Shown here: one piece after another, positions 36,236 through 47,500 of the stretch
Position numbering within the stretch: the first letter of the stretch is position 1
Layout: each line of letters opens with the position of its first letter
DNA from: Torreya grandis
Lineage: Eukaryota; Streptophyta; Pinopsida; Cupressales; Taxaceae
DNA length: 64,000 bases
NCBI GenBank assembly: GCA_037957365.1
Contig: JARHVA010001176.1
Coordinates: 93,501 to 157,500 of the forward strand
Direction of reading: 5' to 3'
Translations under genes and position numbers: made by a program
The notes under the pieces: model-generated
What the model was told of the DNA's origin: nothing
What the model saw: only the letters and a program-made list of their open reading frames with translations
The model's database searches: none

Positions 36236-37320
36236 TTAGATTAAGGTAAAAATAGGTTTTGAAGGGGCCCCGAAACCCTTTAATAGATTCAAAAGAGATA
36301 AAACATTAACATCCAACAAGAAAGACATTCCTGCAACATACTAAAAAATAGTATCTAAACCAGGTTTTACAGGGACCTAAAACCACCAATATAAACCAAT
36401 AAAAGCATCTAGGTTTTATAAGGACCTAAAACCTAAACAAACCAGGCTCTTCAACCTGAAACCTAAACAAACTAGGCTCTATGACCTGAAACAAGTACCC
36501 AGGTTTTACAAGGACCTATAACCTTAAAAAACTTTACCACGCAATGATAGATTTCACAATATAGTACCGCATTAAAATGAGGAAGGGTTTAAAGTAGCCG
36601 CTCAAACGTGAGCTCCCAATCCCCAACCCCAACCTACCAATCAAAGAAACAAACCCCAGAACCAACACTGCCAACGCCCAATCCATCCACCCAATCGTCT
36701 ACCCATTCTCTCCCTCTGCTAAGCACAGAGGATTCACCGCCATGGAAATCAAGATTTCATCAAAGAGGTCTGGAAACACTTCAACATGAGCCACGATCCC
36801 AGCCGATAGAGAGCACTGGCGAAGAACCAGATTTGGTTACCAACCCTAAAATGCAGCATCTTTAACCTTTCACCTAGGGTTTCAGTAGAAGCAGAGCCCT
36901 TCCTGATCTGCAAACATCCCATCCAAAACCACCATAGAGAGCCTTATAGGGTACTCCCCACGGCCATACCCACACCATATGCATTGGTCGAATATCCCAT
37001 CATCCAAATCCTCTCCGTGCACTAGTTTTTTACTATCCTTACAAAGGAAACATTGTTTCCCCCATCAGTTCACCATTTTCTTTGAATATCGAATCTGGAT
37101 GGCTGTCCAATGTAGGCTAGAAGTCCAGCCCAGGTTCCGTCCAAAATATGGACATCTGAAGCAAAATAAGGTTCCATGCAATAATGGATTATTCATTTCC
37201 TCGCCGCGCTCAAGCACCAAGGATCCCATTACAGCTGGGATCTGGTCTCCAAAGTCTACGGCTATGAAGGTTAGGGTTTTAGCATGGCCACATCTGCGGC
37301 CATGCTCCCTCTTCCCTCAC
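36236..37320 (-). mobile_element. Insert F: 1085-bp CG-richer insertion with 17-bp duplication
   Basis: Absent from the partner LTR (empty site at about 46459-46480). Flanked by a perfect direct repeat ACTAATAATTATAAGTT (36219-36235 and 37319-37335), a length typical of LINE/SINE insertion. Read on the minus strand it begins GTGAGGGAAGAGGGAGCATGG and ends CCTTAATCTAA; no terminal inverted repeats. Near the start is a 9-bp-stem hairpin (37306-37281). The 3' half carries degenerate hairpin units, then GGGTTTCGGGGCCCC. It is visibly richer in G+C and in CG dinucleotides than its surroundings. Plus-strand open frames (36608-36865, 36979-37323) show no domain. I read it as a non-autonomous LINE-like element with both ends kept and the ORFs lost; that is inference. 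Confidence 0.8.
36361..36525. repeat. Hairpin-forming repeats inside insert F
   Basis: AGGTTTTACAGGGACCTAAAACC at 36362-36384, AGGTTTTATAAGGACCTAAAACC at 36411-36433 and AGGTTTTACAAGGACCTATAACC at 36501-36523 are imperfect self-complementary units. Two related shorter ones with AGGCTCT...ACCTGAAAC lie between them. Confidence 0.75.
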
Positions 37321-40300
37321 TAATAATTATAAGTTACTAATCTACCATGAACTGTTAACTTTATATCAACTGCATTCACATGAATGAAAATAATACTCAA
37401 GTTGTAATGAATTAACCTTCCATTTCAATGGAGGTATACAACCTGTTATTAAATCTTAATCATGTAAATCATGTAAATCAATCAACATAAATAATATTAA
37501 ATTAATAACTAAACAACAATATTAAATCATCATGTTTCTATTCTGTATATCAACTCAAGTGCCTTTTTTGCATTTATAAACATGTTATAACAACCATATC
37601 TGATACAAGGAATTATATGACATAATGAATCATCTGCTAACTAGTTGAATAAAATAATATCTCTACATGATCCATCCCAACATGACATGTCCTATGATAC
37701 CCCTAATTGGTGGCCCTTACCACCCCCAACCATCAGCTAGGAGGTGGAGTCTGATTTTCGGGTCTTTTATGCAAGAGTGTGAACAATAAGGGATAAAATC
37801 TATCACTAAATTTTCCCCAGTTAATTCAACCAAAAATCAATCCATAATTAAAAATCATACAAAAACAAACATACAAGGATTAGAAACATTTATTTATCCT
37901 CTGAAGATTTATAGGTTTCAACTACATATTCATTTGAACCCCATCAACCTTCATCTTAGGTTGCAGGTATACCACCATTTAATATAAAAATCCATCACTT
38001 CAAGTGATACAAAAACATTTTCTATTGTCAATAATAAAATAATAAATATTCACATAATGAATTTATTTGAAAACAAATAAAACAATACCAAAGTTTTTAG
38101 ATGCCTTTCCTTTCTTCTAACTAGTCAGGTATAGCATTTCATCACCTATAATAGTTGGTGAAATCACTATATCTGAGCCTTTTATATGGTTGGGTTGATC
38201 TAAAAAAAATTCTACTATAAAATAATATCTGATAAAATCACAAGGATTTTAATATTATAATAATAACCCTATTTTGAAAACTCATAACACTAGGGAATGT
38301 TTATACATCAAAATGCAAATGAACCATACCTAAAAATGGTGAACCAGTAGTCTAATAAAACCCCAAATACACTCAACCCAGCTACTCTATCAGGTAAAGA
38401 AAATAATCTAAAATGTTTTGTTGATGGTGAATAAAAACCCAACCATAAAAAAATTATTTTAATCATGAAATAATCTTAAATTTCCTTTTTAACTGGTTAT
38501 TCAAATTGGTAATAAAAAAATGAGAACCTAGCCAAATAAATAATTTATTCAATATAATAACACCATTCTAATTGGATACTTCAACAGGTAAAGGAAAATA
38601 AAGCCTAGCCACTTAAGTATGGTGACTTCCTCTATAGGGTCAAAATACCAAAAAACCCTACAATGAAATCCAAGAATAATCAAATGCACAACTAAACCCT
38701 ACGACCAAGTAAAGCAATATAAATAATTATCTAATCATTTAATATGGCAAAGCAACAAAAGATTTTAAGGGTTATTGAAATGAATATTTCATTTCTAGAT
38801 TTAAATACCTAGATTTTAGATAAACTAGCATAACCCATTATGAAAATAAGAGCTAAATATCAATTTTAAATCAATTTAGAACCTTTGCAGGCTCATCAAG
38901 AAGTCTATTGACTTCCTTATGAGTAACAAATAATATTTTTATTATTTTCATAAAAAATGAAATCAAATACCTCATTTTATCACAAAATAAAATATACATC
39001 ACTGGTTCATTACCCATAGGAGGAGAAAAAATTATTCAAACTTGCTTACTAGCTATCCAAAACCTTATTTTCCCCAAGCGTCATACCCAAATTCTTGTAG
39101 ATGTGCCCTAAGTTGGTCACTCTCCCACCTCCATTACTTCCTCTTGCCACCATATCTTCCCTAGGGTTTCTCCCTTTTCTCCCAAATCTTCTTCCATCTT
39201 TTCCAATCTCCCCCTAAATGACCCCCTTATCCAAAAATATCTTGGCAATAGTTCCCCATCTTCCCCAAATACACTAAAGCTTAAAAATGAAAATAATTAA
39301 CCATAAGACCAAAAAAAATTGGTTGTGATAACTATTTGGTTGTGATTTAAAATCTTAATACCCCTATCCAAATATTATTATTAACAAAATCAAATATTTG
39401 ATTTAAAAATTAATTCCCATGCCAAGACAAATATGTGGCCCAATCATGAGTTGAGAAAACATAATCAAAACAAAACATTAAAATTGAGCCCTTTTAATAT
39501 TAACATTAAACATTTTACCACCATGCCTTAGTTATTGAGGCTTTAAGGATATAAAAAATCAAAATACCTTATTTATACATGTTGACATTACCAAATTTAT
39601 ATGCATTTATAAATGTCAAGGCAAGTTTATGGATTGGAAATAATTGTAGGCTAGTGTTGCTCAAGCTAGCAACTCAATGGGCCTATCTTCATTTAATAAC
39701 ATTCAAAAAAACCTTACAAGCATGATTGGATATAAGACAATGATGGCCTATGAACAACCAATGTAAACATTTATTCATAACACAACATGATAATAATTTC
39801 AAAGTCTAGCAATAGTTAAAGTAAACAAAATCAGATAATAAACTCCATCAAGCAACTAATGTCAATCAAATGCAAGATGATAAACTAATCAAGGCATACA
39901 AGAACTCAACAAAATTTAAAATAATGATAAAAAAAATATCAAAAGATGATTAAAAGTGACAAAAATAATAAAATGGATAAATTGATTCATAGTGACTAAT
40001 GGCTCATGTGTAACATCCCTTGTTACCTATGTTAGTGACCCAACTGCTCATTGCCCTTATCCCTTATTCCTTGACCACCAGAGTCCACCACCAACCTAGC
40101 TCATGTACCTATAACTTCACCCATATAAGGAATTAACAACACATATAAAATATAATATATAGCTTAACTAAATAGTACAAGTACACAAATTGAATGTTGT
40201 AACCAAATTAACACATTTAAAAAATAAACTACAATTGTAGTAATTAGTCCAATATCAACAATAGCCAAATAAATATGATTTAAAATAGTTTGTGATATCA

Positions 40301-40411
40301 GTAACATTGTATCAATAAAATAATAACTTTAAAATTACAACCAAATAGTATAAAAGCATGCTAAAAATATATCAAATCATGAAAATAAGGTATGTAGGTT
40401 GGGTTATAAAA

Positions 40412-40424
40412 TCCTCCTTCCCTT
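40412..40424 (-). other. Polypurine tract of element E
   Basis: Minus-strand AAGGGAAGGAGGA directly adjoining the 3' LTR start. Confidence 0.85.
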
Positions 40425-40629
40425 AACAAGGACCCTTCCCAATAATAGATAAAAATAACTAGGCATAGTGTTGTTTAAATAATTTTTTATCCTCCCAAAT
40501 GGTATTCTTGATACTTTGTGGGTCTCACTATATCAGGACCTACTGGATATATCTATTTCTTAGTTTAATGCTGTAATGGCCCAGGGTTTTCATAAGGTCT
40601 AGTTACATCTTTTCCTCTTTTTTAACCTA

Positions 40630-41860
40630 AAAATTTTACCAATCCAACACATGAGATGGATCATGCACATATTTTATTAATGATGAAATATGGATCACAT
40701 CATGAATTTTTTCTAGAGAAGGAGGTAAATCCATTCGATAGGTAATCGGGTTGATTTTATCCATAATGTCGAATGAGACAACAAAGAGAGGAACCAATTT
40801 CAAAGTTTTTCCAAATTTGATAAAATGCTTTTATGGTATTGCACACATAAAAACCTTTTCACCAACAACAAAATCATGAGGCATTCTTTTTAAATCAATG
40901 TAAATCTTTTGTTGATTAGAAGCAACATTCTAGTTTTGGCATATTATGGCCATTTGCTCATCATATTCCAACAGTAATTCTAGACCAACAATGGCCCAAT
41001 TTTACAGGCTATCCTAGTGAAGTGGATTTCTACATTTCTGTGCATACAAGTTTTCAAAAGGAGTAATTTTAATTTCAAAATGATAAGATTTTTTATAGGC
41101 AAACTCGAATAAATTGAGATAATCTTCCCACTTGGTCTGTTAATCCATAACATACATATGTAGCATGTCTTTGACTACTTAGTTTAATATTTTAATTTGA
41201 CCATCCATTTATGGGTGGTATGAAGAAATGAAATTCAACTGAGTGTTAAAGGTTGGATTCAAAGTTCATTAAAACCTTGATGTGAATAGCATGTCTCTAT
41301 TAAAGATAATGACTTTTATCATGCCATGCAACTGAACCAATTCTTTCACAAAGTATTTAATAGATATAGTAGCATCATCAGTCAAATTCCCAACAATAAA
41401 GTGACCAACTTTGGTTGCTTTTTTAATTACCACTAAGATAGTGTCATGTCAATTCTAGTATTTAGGTAGTCTTGAAATAAAATCAATTGAAACCACTAAC
41501 CATTTGTCTCTTGGTATGTCATGTGGGTATAACAAACCCCTAGGATGGCAATGTTCAGCCTTTACATGCTAACATTCCAAACATCTTGTCATGAATATTG
41601 TAACAATTTTTCTTCAAACCAAGCCAAAAATAGAGCCTTTTCAACTCATGGGTCATTTTGGTGATACCTAGATGGGAAAAATAAGGTACTATATGTGCTT
41701 ATTGCATCACAAAATTATGCAATCCACCTAATTCAGGTTAAAAAAATTGTTTTGATGCCTTACAAAACCATATTTCTCAATAGAAAAAATATAAAATTCT
41801 TTTATCAAAGGCCTATCATCCATTCTTACACTTCTTGGCAGTAATTATCAACAAGTTTTT
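40630..41860 (-). pseudogene. Integrase of element E
   Basis: Integrase joins element DNA to the genome. Readable on the minus strand: CLEC.HVKAEHCHPRGLL (zinc-binding end and linker, about 41590), DKWLVVSIDFISRLPKY (first catalytic Asp kept), HDTILVVIKKATKVGHF, IIFNRDMLFTSRF (second Asp of the usual SDRD now Asn), LNFISSYHP.MDGQIK (catalytic Glu replaced by Lys), VVKDMLHMYVMD, TKWEDYLNLFEFAYK. The C-terminus reads INPITYRMDLPPSLEKIHDV, then IHISSLIKYVHDPSHVLDW (about 40765-40640), the block that in chromoviruses precedes or overlaps the chromodomain. Stops and frame changes throughout. Chromovirus assignment rests on this C-terminus. Confidence 0.9.
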
Positions 41861-41959
41861 ATTTTAGGACCACTCTTGAAATTCCCTTGTAAAATAGACA
41901 AAGCAACAAAGTATGTATGCTTTTTTAGTACATTAGCCATGTGATTTTCCTTTTTATTT

Positions 41960-42420
41960 AAATAAGAGATGTCCATGTCAAAATTGATGACAAATTATAC
42001 CCATATACACTGGTGGGTATTCAAATCATCTTGTGAGAACAGGTGTTTTAAGCTACAATGATCATAATTCACCTTGAAATGTTTGCTTAGTAAAAAGTGC
42101 TTCCACTATTTTAATGTGTGCACTATGTTATCCATCTCTAAATCATGTGTGGGATAGTTATTTCTAGTTTCCTTGAGATTGAGATATTTAGAGGCCACCA
42201 CTTTACCCTCTTAGGTTAATATGTCATTGAATCCTTCCTTAAAAGCACCAGCCCATACCTCAAAATGACTATTTGGATTAGGTATAATCAAAATAAGAGT
42301 TTTTAACAACTATTTGAGCTTTCTAAAAGTCTCTTCACATTGATGTGGCCATGTAAATTTTATGCATTTACGTTGCAAGGATGTAATGGGGTTGGATAGG
42401 TGAGAGAAAAATTATAAATC
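41960..42420 (-). pseudogene. RNase H of element E
   Basis: Minus frame shows LIPNPNSHFEVWAGAFKEGF, then EGKVVASKYLNLKETRNNYP, THDLEMDNIVHTLK.WKHFLL and HLFSQDDLNT. This matches the Ty3 RNase H pattern 'F.V.cDAS..G..L.QEGKVVAY.SR.L...E.NY..HDLEL.AVV.AL..WR.YL'. The first catalytic Asp (VCDAS) has become VWAGA, so it is inactive. It follows RT directly. Confidence 0.88.
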
Positions 42421-42421
42421 A

Positions 42422-43085
42422 CTAATAGTATCTAGCCAAGCCCATAAAATTACACACTTTGTGTACATTATATGAAGTAGGCCACTCTTGAATGGCTTGA
42501 ATCTTTAATAGATCTATAGTAATGCCTTTTTTAGAGATCACATGCCCCAAACAATGTATTTTTATTTGGTAGGTGCATTTGGATAACTTACCAAATAAAT
42601 TATATTGTCTTAATCTTTGAAAAACCAATCTTAAATGTTGATCATGTTCAACTTCATTCTTGGAGTAGATAAGAATGTTAACCAACAACACTAGTACAAT
42701 TTTTTTTAGGAAATATCTAAAAATTCTATGCATTAGATTCATGAATGTAACAAGTGCATTTGTGAGGCTAAAAGGTAAAATAGTGAACTTTTAGTGGCCA
42801 TACCAAGTCTAAAATGTTGTTTTTTATATATCCTCTTTAATCCTTAACTAATGGTATTTGGATCTAAGATCAATTTTAAAAAAGATGACTACATCTTTCA
42901 TCAAATCAAACAAATCATCGATTTGGGGCAATAGGTAATGATTCTTGATCATCACTTTGTTTAGCATATGATAGTTAATGTACAACCTTAAAGTGCATTC
43001 TTTCTTTCTCATGAAGACTAATAGAACATCCCAAGGCAACACACTTGGATAGATACTTCTTCTATCCAAAAGTTCTTATAATTAA
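42422..43085 (-). pseudogene. Reverse transcriptase of element E
   Basis: First open part (43069-42848): YPSVLPWDVLLVFMRKKECT, LRLYINYHMLNKVMIKNHYL, LPQIDDLFDLM, FFKIDLRSKYH, the fingers and first catalytic Asp of Ty3 RT. Second part (42742-42422): NLMHRIFRYFLKKIVLVLLV, NILIYSKNEVEH, KCTYQIKIHCLGHVISKKGI, QEWPTSYNVHKV, FMGLARYY. The catalytic box that should read YxDD is LLVN, so both aspartates are lost. The two parts are separated by a broken stretch (42743-42847). Confidence 0.95.
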
Positions 43086-43349
43086 ACTTTTAGCTCATAC
43101 AGATCTACTACATTCATTCTGTAGGAGCTTTTGATGTAGGGGCAACCTCTAACATAACCTCAATAGAGAATTCAAACTCCCATTTTGGAGGCAAATTCAG
43201 AAATTTTTCAAGAAACACATCCATAAATTCCTATAAAATAAGAAAATCTAAACAAGACTATTTTTCTTCCTTAGAATATTCTTGTGGTTGGACTGCATAG
43301 AGTTTACACCATTTCCAAACAACCTTCTTTAAATGTAAGGCTAAAATCA

Positions 43350-43730
43350 TTTTTTACATTTTGGCCCTCGAAGGTCTTGAATATAAACAAGTTTTCCATT
43401 CTCATTAGTGCATTACATCTTTTTACAAGAGCAATCAAGTCTTGTATGGTGTTGTTTTAAACAATTCGTGTCTAATATGATGTCATAAGACCCCAAGGGT
43501 GTTAAAAACAAGTTTACCCTTATTCTAAAAGTGCTCAAATCAAGTTTGGTTTTCTCTAAGTATTTTAGATAATTACCCTCTTACCTGGTACTAAACTCGA
43601 CCTCCCATCCTTATCTCAGTTACATAGATTTTTGCTTTCATTTATTTACTACGATAAGTGAAATAAAGATATCCATTACACCTGAATCAATTAAAATAGA
43701 TATAGATTTATCAGCAAGATTACCTCTTAT
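43350..43730 (-). pseudogene. Retropepsin of element E
   Basis: ISILIDSGVMDIFIS (catalytic DSG intact, codons at 43691-43680), then after stops TPLGSYDIILDTNCL and HHTRLDCSCKK (about 43500-43410), matching the conserved 'LGSYDVILGMDWL...H.A.LDC' block of plant Ty3 proteases. Confidence 0.85.
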
Positions 43731-43856
43731 CTCTATTGGATTAGCCTAAAAGTTAGCTTTATGATTGTCTATTGTTGCTTATACTCTATGGTCTACGGGT
43801 TACCCCTATTTTAGCTTTGGAAAATCCTTGTATTAGTGGTTATCACTACATTCCCA

Positions 43857-44340
43857 TCATACCACATTCCTTTGTGGGGATATTGTAATAGTGTTTGCCC
43901 CCTTTGGTTGGTCTATGATGGCTACTTTGGTGTTGGTCCTTCCTAAAAGACCCATTTTTAGGGTTGTCTTGGGTCCTAATTTTTTTGTTTTAACCTTGGA
44001 ATTAATTGAAATTTCTTTTTTTACCTTGGAAGTTGTGATTCTAGTATGATTTATTGACACTTTTAGGCATGAGAGGTGGATTCTTAGCTTTTGACTATTG
44101 TCTATTCATTTTGGAGTATGTCTCACATTTTTATTTTGCCTTATAGGTAGACTCTATATTAGCTTTCAACATCTTAGGATTAGTCATATTAACTATATGC
44201 ATCAATATTTCTTTTAGTTCTAACTTGAAATGGGTTATTTTTGTCTCTTCATCATGCATGTAGTCTACATGACATATTATATTTAAGAACTTATTATCAT
44301 ATTCCAATATAGTCATTTTTTTGCTTGAGTAGCTAAAAAT
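43857..44340 (-). pseudogene. Gag C-terminal half of element E
   Basis: MTILEYDNKFLNIICHVDYM, then HDEETKITHFKLELKEILMH and TNPKMLKANIESTYKAK (44316-44131) match the plant Ty3 gag pattern 'M.V.EY...F..L...V.YM.DE..KI..F..GL......I....P.tL..AI..A'. A basic region follows (44060-43857). A degenerate knuckle remnant, with a readable YYNIPTKEC in another frame, lies near 43880-43857. Confidence 0.85.
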
Positions 44341-44555
44341 CTATTATTTTTTGGTCCTTAAATTTTGCACTTAAGTACCTCTTAAGACCAGCCTATAAAT
44401 ATCGTGATCATTGTCAACGTGATTCCTGCTAACCCCAGACTTAACCATTTTCCTAAGAAGTCACCAAATAGTTTCTTAGGAAGATTTTTTTAGAAATAAA
44501 ATCTTCTAAATATTATTTAGAGTTGTGTTTAGAATTAAAAATTTAGCACATAATA

Positions 44556-44563
44556 TGATACCA
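44556..44563 (-). other. Primer-binding site of element E (tRNA-Met type)
   Basis: Minus-strand TGGTATCA, two bases after the LTR end TTTCA, matching the first eight bases of the plant tRNA-Met PBS TGGTATCAGAGC. The following bases have drifted. Confidence 0.8.
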
Positions 44564-44565
44564 AG

Positions 44566-47500
44566 TGAAATGACTCCAAAAAATTGAGCATCCCTTCTTT
44601 CAAAATTCATAGTGGAAAAATTGAATCGATATTACTACATGTAACTTGGTTTTTCATGACATACCAAAATACCCATAACCACATTTACATACATGCAACC
44701 CTTACCTATGGTAATTACTCCTAGAATATTCAATGTGGAAGATTATTTCCCTAGGGAATCTTCATGTAGTTTAGGGCATATATATATGTTAACCATAGTG
44801 ATAAGCTTTAAATTGTATGGAAGAAGACATCTTCCTAATAAGACCACCTAGGCATCCTTATCCTATCTAGGAGACTTACATCAACGTAAGTTTGGGTATA
44901 GGTTATGGTATATTATTCACCCCTTGGAGTATAAAAAAATTATCATAATAATAGGAATTCATTCCTTATTCAAACAACATCCTTTGGTAAGCCCAAGTTC
45001 ATAATGAATAAAATGTATTTGTTTTGACTAACTTAATTCAAGGCATACTCTAAATGAGTTTAGTATTTTAAGAATACACCTATAAATCCATGAAATTTCA
45101 ATAGAATCTATATTTAATAAGTTTTATGTAAACGAAGAGCCCATTATAGTAATATCTATCATTAGATCATTATACCATCATCTATAGTTCTAGGGATCAT
45201 TGTACTATGTGTTCTCATTCAACACATAACAATAGGTTACCAAAATAAAATTAAATGGTTATAGTTTTCATCAAGGTCATAAATGATTATTATGCTTTTG
45301 ATTATGGTGGTTACTTATTCTTACTAGACCATCCCATAATTATCCACTTAGAGACTTATATGTCTCAAGTGTTAATTACTTGTCAACTGGTCTTTGACAT
45401 AAGAGTCATAAAAGTATACCACTCAATTTATATGAGTTATATTTTCTTGCTTCACCTTATATTTCATGATTTATTATTTTAGGAACATCAAGTTATTTAT
45501 ACTAAAAATTTAGAAATTCAAAAACTATTGTCAAGTGCTTTTCAGACACTAATAGGATTTTAGGCCCAAGCATAGTTTTTAGTTTCTATGAGACGATCAT
45601 TTAATTTATCATACTTGTCAATGTTATTTTAAGGATTATAATATCATACAACTAAATAGTTAAATTTTATGAAGCAATACATCTACCCAATATAAGTTGA
45701 AAATAGCTTGATTGTATATTGACACTCTAATGCCATTCTAGAAATCGCATTGCTTCATTAAGAATAATAACAATAGTTATAAAATTAATTATAATATTTG
45801 AAAATGATTCATTTCTTACTTAAGAAACTCAATAACTTCATTTCAATGTATAGAATAAACTATTCAAATTAACATGATTTCAACATACATAATGGATTAT
45901 GCAAACTAGCAAGATTTCAAAGTATTCTTACATCCTTTGTTTGGACAAGTAGAATACAATTTAGATAATCTAACTTCAAGAACTAATATAGTCTTCAGAT
46001 TAAATCCAATAATAATTCTTAAAACATACTTAGAAAATGGAAATACAATTTTGTTCCTCATAAGGATTTTAAACCTATCAGTGATAAAGTTTTTAGAATA
46101 GACAATAATTTATGTAATCAATTTTCCTGAACTGGTTGTGATAAAGACTAATTTGAAAATTTATCTATATGGTTGTAGCATACTAAAATAGGTCATTAAT
46201 ATATGATTGTTACCAATTTATTAGCATGATATAAATTAATTTTAATGGCTAGAAACTACTCTCATACAAGTGCATTTTTAGAACTCACAAAGAACTCAAA
46301 ATTTATGTTATAAAAGTGCTGGTACAAAAGTATAAAATTCAAGAATACTCATATATAACATCATGAATTTAGTAATCAAGTGCAGACATTTAAGTTATAT
46401 ACTTGTAACTCAATAGCTCAGTCTTATATAAAAATCCATGAGCTATAAAATCAAAATGTTAACTGATAATTACAAGTTACTAATCTACCATGAATTATTA
46501 ACTTTATATCAACTACATTCATATGAGTGCCAACAATAATCAAGTTGTAACGGATTAACTTTACCATTTAAATAAAGGCATACAACCTATTATTAAATAT
46601 TAATCATCTAAATCACATAAATCAATCAACATAAATAGTACTAAATTAATGAATGAACAATAGTATTAAATTATCATATTTCTATTTTGTACATCAACTC
46701 AAGAATCATTTTTGCATTTATAAGCATGCTATAACAACCATATCTGATATAAAGAATTATACAACACAATGAATCACTTTTTAACCAGTTGAATAATATA
46801 ATCTCTCCACATGATCCATCCCAATCTCACATGTCCTATGAGCCCCCCAATCGATGGCCTTTACCAACCCCAAACATCAACTAGGAGGTGGAGTCTAGTT
46901 TTAATGTCTTTAGGACAAGAGTGTGAATAATAAGGGATAGAATTCATCACTAAATTTGTGGAAATTACTTTAAATAACAATCATTTTAGAACTAAAAATC
47001 AATTGCAACACAAACATACAAGGATTGATAATATTTATTTATGCTTCGAAGGTTTATATGTTTCAACTACATATTTAGTTGAACCCCATCAACCTTCATA
47101 TTAAATTCTAGGTATATCACCATTTAATATAAATATCCATCACTTCAAGTGATACAAAAACATATGCTATATATAATAATAAAATAATAAATATTCACCT
47201 AATAAATGTATTTGAAAATAGATAACAAAACACCAAAGTTTTCAAATGCCTTGCCCTTTTTCCAACTAGTTAGGTATAGTCATTTTATCACCTATAACAA
47301 GTGGTGAAATCACTATATCTGACCCCTTTATATGGTTGGGTTGATCTAAAAAAAAGTTTTGTTGTAAAATAATATATGATAAAATCACAAGGATTTTAAT
47401 ATTATAATAATAACCCTATTTTGAAAACTCATAACACCAGGTAATGTTTATACATCAAAATTCAAATGAATCATACCCAAAAATGGTGAACCAACAAGTT

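Larger units (their letters stand above)
34323..40411 (-). repeat. 3' LTR of element E (interrupted by insert F)
   Basis: 6089 bp including the 1085-bp insert and its duplication; otherwise about 5.0 kb like its partner. Matching blocks include ATTACTACATGTAACTTGGTT (34392 / 44630) and AGGTGGAGTCT (37741 / 46882). No coding potential recognised; short open frames are not conserved between the LTRs. Confidence 0.93.

Noticed and set aside
36608..37323. Plus-strand open frames of 85 and 114 codons in insert F as host genes
   Set aside because: No recognisable domain, Pro/Ser/Thr-rich composition typical of a chance frame in GC-richer DNA, and the insert reads as a minus-strand element.
45255..45482. 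Plus-strand open frame in the 5' LTR of element E
   Set aside because: The matching stretch of the other LTR (about 35015-35240) is not open and shows no domain.
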